This document shows positions 61,410 through 64,000 of a stretch of DNA of 64,000 nt, one piece after another. The translations under genes and the position numbers were made by a program. The notes under the pieces were generated by a model. That model worked only from the letters and a program-made list of their open reading frames with translations, ran no database searches and was not told the origin of the DNA. Origin of the DNA: Lacipirellulaceae bacterium (GTDB lineage Bacteria; Planctomycetota; Planctomycetia; Pirellulales; Lacipirellulaceae); contig JAVJRG010000010.1 of NCBI GenBank assembly GCA_040218535.1, positions 62,001 to 126,000 of the forward strand, written 5' to 3'. The stretch's first letter is position 1. The number at the start of each line of letters is the position of its first letter.

Positions 61410-63896
61410 TTACCACTTGCTCATTTGGTCGAGAATCAGGCCCCATTGCTGTCGGGTAAAGTTCGTTGCAATCCGAAAGTCAGCGTCTGCCGGCAGACGC
61501 TCCAAAACTTGTTTCGCTTGCAGCAAGGTTCCACGCGCCTTGGTTGGCTCGTTGAGGCGGCGAAAGCAGTTCGCGATCTTCACGAAGCTCTCTAAGACGA
61601 AGGGCTCGTTCTGGTAAAGGGTGGAAACGTTCGCATAGGCCTGTCGCGCTTCCTCGAATCGACGAAGATCAAACAGCACCGAGCCCTGCATCATGTAGCA
61701 ATTACGAAGCAGAGTGCGATGCAGGGGATCGCTGTCGCCGTAGCCTTCCAGGGTGATCAACCGCTGAACGTCCACGTAGGCACGATGGGCTTCTTCGAGT
61801 TCGTCAGTCATCTGCTTGCGATTTTGCTGACGTTCGGCTTCCGTCTTGGCCGCGTTCAGTCTGGCCTTAGGCAGTTCTGCAGCGAGATGATGGGCGCGAG
61901 CAATCGTATAGAGAGCAAGCATTGACTGCTCGTTTTTTGGGTAGCGTTCTACCGCTTCCTGAAGTTTGTTGGTCGCTGCCTCGTAGTCGCCAATTTCGTA
62001 AAGGAGATGCCCGTAGGCAAACAGCGAGTCCCGCCACTCAGGGCTACTAGGGGTTAGTTCTTCACCGGTGAGATTGGTCCGCAGAAGCTCCAGCGATTCC
62101 TTCGATTTGCCCAGTTGTTGATGAGCTCTGGCATTTTCAAGACGTGCCTGGTAGACGACGGCGTCGCGGGGGTACATTTCCAAGCACTCGTTGAACGCCT
62201 CGATTGCTTCTTCAGGATCACGCAACGCGAGGTAGGATTGCCCCATCCTCAAGAGTGCTACGCTATTTCTGCGACGCACCTCGTGATGCAAATACTTCTT
62301 TAGGGTACGTGCCGTATTGGAATAACTCTGCCCACGGAAGTAACAGTCCGCTGCATCCCACAAGTCGTCAGGATAGTGGCGTGTGGCATAACGAATACGA
62401 GCCAAGTCTTCGTAGGCTCGTCCCGCAGCACGGAGCCGTCGACGGCCTTGTTTGCGAGTAAGGCGTGCATGCCAGCGGTCGTCGAGCAGTGATTTTTTTA
62501 GCAGTGATTCTCCCCATGCCTCCTCAGTTTTCGCGCGAAGCTCAACCAATTCTCCCTGACCGAAGACGGGATCAAACTGATCAATCAAAGAGACGGCTTC
62601 CTCAAACCGCTCAAGGTCTACGAACTCTTGGTAGGCGGCGAGCAGTCTTTTGCGGACATCCTGCAATGAGAGCAACTCGTTCACGTAGGTCGAAGGATTG
62701 CCGACGGACTCAAGGGCAGTTCGGTAGCCGCCTAGAGCCAGGTCGTAGCGACCGGCAGAGCGAAGCAAGTCGGCCTCGGCAAGTGTTGCGGCGATGCCCA
62801 CCTCGGTATCACCGTACTGTTTGCTAACACGGTCGAACTGATTTGTTGCTGCGCTTTTCCTGCCACTCTCCTGGAGCGCAACTGCAATCTCATACATGGC
62901 TCGACGCGATTCGCGACTAGATCGGGTATCGTTCTTCTGAGCCTCGCGTAGCAAATCGATCGCGTTGTTCAACAACGCCTTGCGTTCGCTGTCCGTCTCC
63001 GCCATTCGCTGCGCAGTGGCGATTGCAAGACGTCCTTCGAGCACCAACTGGGCCGACGGCTTTTTGAGCTCGGGACTTGGGATACGCTGAATGACTACGC
63101 TCGCCTCTGCGATTTGCCCCAAGCGAAGCAAGATATCTGCTTGAGCCCGCAGCGCCTCAATCAGCTCTGCTTGCGATTCAGCTGTCGACGAACTCTCCGC
63201 TTTACTCACAGCAAAACCAGCATGTCGCAGCGCCTTGCGCAATCGTGGGTTTGGGCTGTCGAGATAGGCTTGGGTTAGCAACGCATGGCGTTCCGCTGCT
63301 TGGGGTGAAATACTGCCGTCTTGCGAAGCATCGAATTCCTCGCCCAAGTCTTCAAAGACTTTGATTCCTTCTTGTGGCCGGTTCCCCAGAATAAGGCTGC
63401 GACCGAGTTGATACTTTGCAGAGGCTTCTCTCTCAGGAGGCAAGCCGATCACGAGTGCTTTCTGCAGATAGCGGCTGGCTACCAGGTGCATTGCACGACT
63501 CCGACTCGCCGAGTACTCCTCGTCTGCTTTCATTGACTTGACGACACCTAATACAAATAGCGCACCGCCAAAGGAAAGCGTCTCTTCGGTCTCATTCTGA
63601 AGCTTGCCAACAATGCTGCGTGCCTGTTCGTAGCGTCCGTTGTCTAGAGCCTCATAAGCCGCTTTTAGCGTGATTCGGTCGTCGTGATCGACTGCCAGGT
63701 GAGCCAGGTAGCTCCAGATTGCAAACACCGTTCCCAACACAAAGAGGGAGCCGAATCCTACGAGCAAGGTGCGTAAGCGACTGGTCCGCATCCAGCCGAT
63801 GAGCCGCTTGGGAATCGCCTTGAACTTTTCGGCCAGGGACAGACCGGTAGCGCCGTCGGTCGATTCCTTATCCGTGTTGGCAGGTTCGTCAGCCAT
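61410..63896 (-). CDS. TPR-repeat membrane protein at the head of the flagellar unit (828 aa)
   Basis: One transmembrane helix at about 45-66 (LVGFGSLFVLGTVFAIWSYL) with a basic stretch before it, then about 750 residues of TPR-like repeats (e.g. SYLALRDPEEAIEAFNECLE and EIGDYEAATNKLQEAVERYP). No enzyme motif. The predicted location is the periplasm, with the N-terminus inside. It lies 22 bp before flgN on the same strand, so it is likely co-transcribed with the flagellar genes. Not recognised as a known flagellar component. Confidence 0.75.
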   Translation of the reverse strand: MADEPANTDKESTDGATGLSLAEKFKAIPKRLIGWMRTSRLRTLLVGFGSLFVLGTVFAIWSYLAHLAVDHDDRITLKAAYEALDNGRYEQARSIVGKLQNETEETLSFGGALFVLGVVKSMKADEEYSASRSRAMHLVASRYLQKALVIGLPPEREASAKYQLGRSLILGNRPQEGIKVFEDLGEEFDASQDGSISPQAAERHALLTQAYLDSPNPRLRKALRHAGFAVSKAESSSTAESQAELIEALRAQADILLRLGQIAEASVVIQRIPSPELKKPSAQLVLEGRLAIATAQRMAETDSERKALLNNAIDLLREAQKNDTRSSRESRRAMYEIAVALQESGRKSAATNQFDRVSKQYGDTEVGIAATLAEADLLRSAGRYDLALGGYRTALESVGNPSTYVNELLSLQDVRKRLLAAYQEFVDLERFEEAVSLIDQFDPVFGQGELVELRAKTEEAWGESLLKKSLLDDRWHARLTRKQGRRRLRAAGRAYEDLARIRYATRHYPDDLWDAADCYFRGQSYSNTARTLKKYLHHEVRRRNSVALLRMGQSYLALRDPEEAIEAFNECLEMYPRDAVVYQARLENARAHQQLGKSKESLELLRTNLTGEELTPSSPEWRDSLFAYGHLLYEIGDYEAATNKLQEAVERYPKNEQSMLALYTIARAHHLAAELPKARLNAAKTEAERQQNRKQMTDELEEAHRAYVDVQRLITLEGYGDSDPLHRTLLRNCYMMQGSVLFDLRRFEEARQAYANVSTLYQNEPFVLESFVKIANCFRRLNEPTKARGTLLQAKQVLERLPADADFRIATNFTRQQWGLILDQMSKW

Positions 63897-64000
63897 TCAA
63901 CTTCGCATTTGTAAAACTAAGCATCAGTAAGCCTCAGGACCCCGGCAAAAGGAGCCGAGAACTTGAGACAAAAGCGCGATGCTTGTACAGAAATTACAAA

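Noticed and set aside
1-64000. CRISPR array, rRNA or tRNA genes
   Set aside because: No regularly spaced direct repeats and no tRNA or rRNA signatures were noticed on either strand; palindromic repeats are singletons with varied spacing.

Overview
The window looks like a chromosomal segment from a Planctomycetota bacterium, probably of the Pirellulales type. This is inferred from gene content: a dockerin-plus-PEP-CTERM exported protein, ExbB/ExbD with giant TPR proteins, DUF4261, membrane-tethered VWA proteins, a sulfotransferase and a single flagellar supercluster on one strand. kdsA points to a Gram-negative envelope with Kdo. I see no rRNA, tRNA or CRISPR array.

Region 1 (1-13.2 kb, all minus strand): an edge-truncated patatin-like phospholipase, a large exported protein of unknown role, a VWA protein, an exported alpha/beta hydrolase, a repeat-built PEP-CTERM protein, a transglutaminase-like lipoprotein translationally coupled to kdsA, a 660-bp gap holding a possible structured RNA, and a membrane VWA protein.

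Region 2 (13.5-20 kb, mixed): the most unusual stretch. A gene that would normally be called phytanoyl-CoA dioxygenase carries His-Gln-Ala where dioxygenases carry His-x-Asp. In its flanking blocks it resembles SyrB2-type non-haem iron halogenases. An SDR follows on the same strand, and a carrier-protein-like gene with an intact DSLD motif lies about 3 kb on. Nearby, a DUF559 endonuclease pseudogene is bracketed by inverted copies of a palindromic repeat; a solo copy of that repeat lies 16 kb away. galK closes the region.

Region 3 (20-28.2 kb): housekeeping genes rpmE, prfA, prmC and a DUF4261 gene, then a YhaM-type exoribonuclease, a YcxB-like membrane protein between two palindromic repeats, a PlsC-type acyltransferase and a Xer recombinase.

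Region 4 (28.2-38.4 kb): an ExbD-ExbD-ExbB-TPR-TPR operon (minus), two coupled membrane-anchored paralogues (plus) and a sulfotransferase.

Region 5 (38.4-64 kb, all minus strand, transcribed right to left): TPR protein, FlgN-like chaperone, FlrB/FlrC-like two-component pair, flgB, flgC, fliE, fliF, fliG, fliH, fliI, fliJ, a MotE-like gene, fliK, flgD, flgE, flbD, motA, motB, fliL, fliN, fliO, fliP, fliQ, fliR and flhB. It supplies basal body, export apparatus, hook, stator and sigma-54-type regulation. No fliM lies between fliL and fliN, FlhB has NPTE instead of NPTH, and the hook protein and hook cap share an inserted beta-rich module.

At least five families of palindromic intergenic repeats are scattered through the window. 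Start codons were chosen by eye, and several genes use GTG or TTG.
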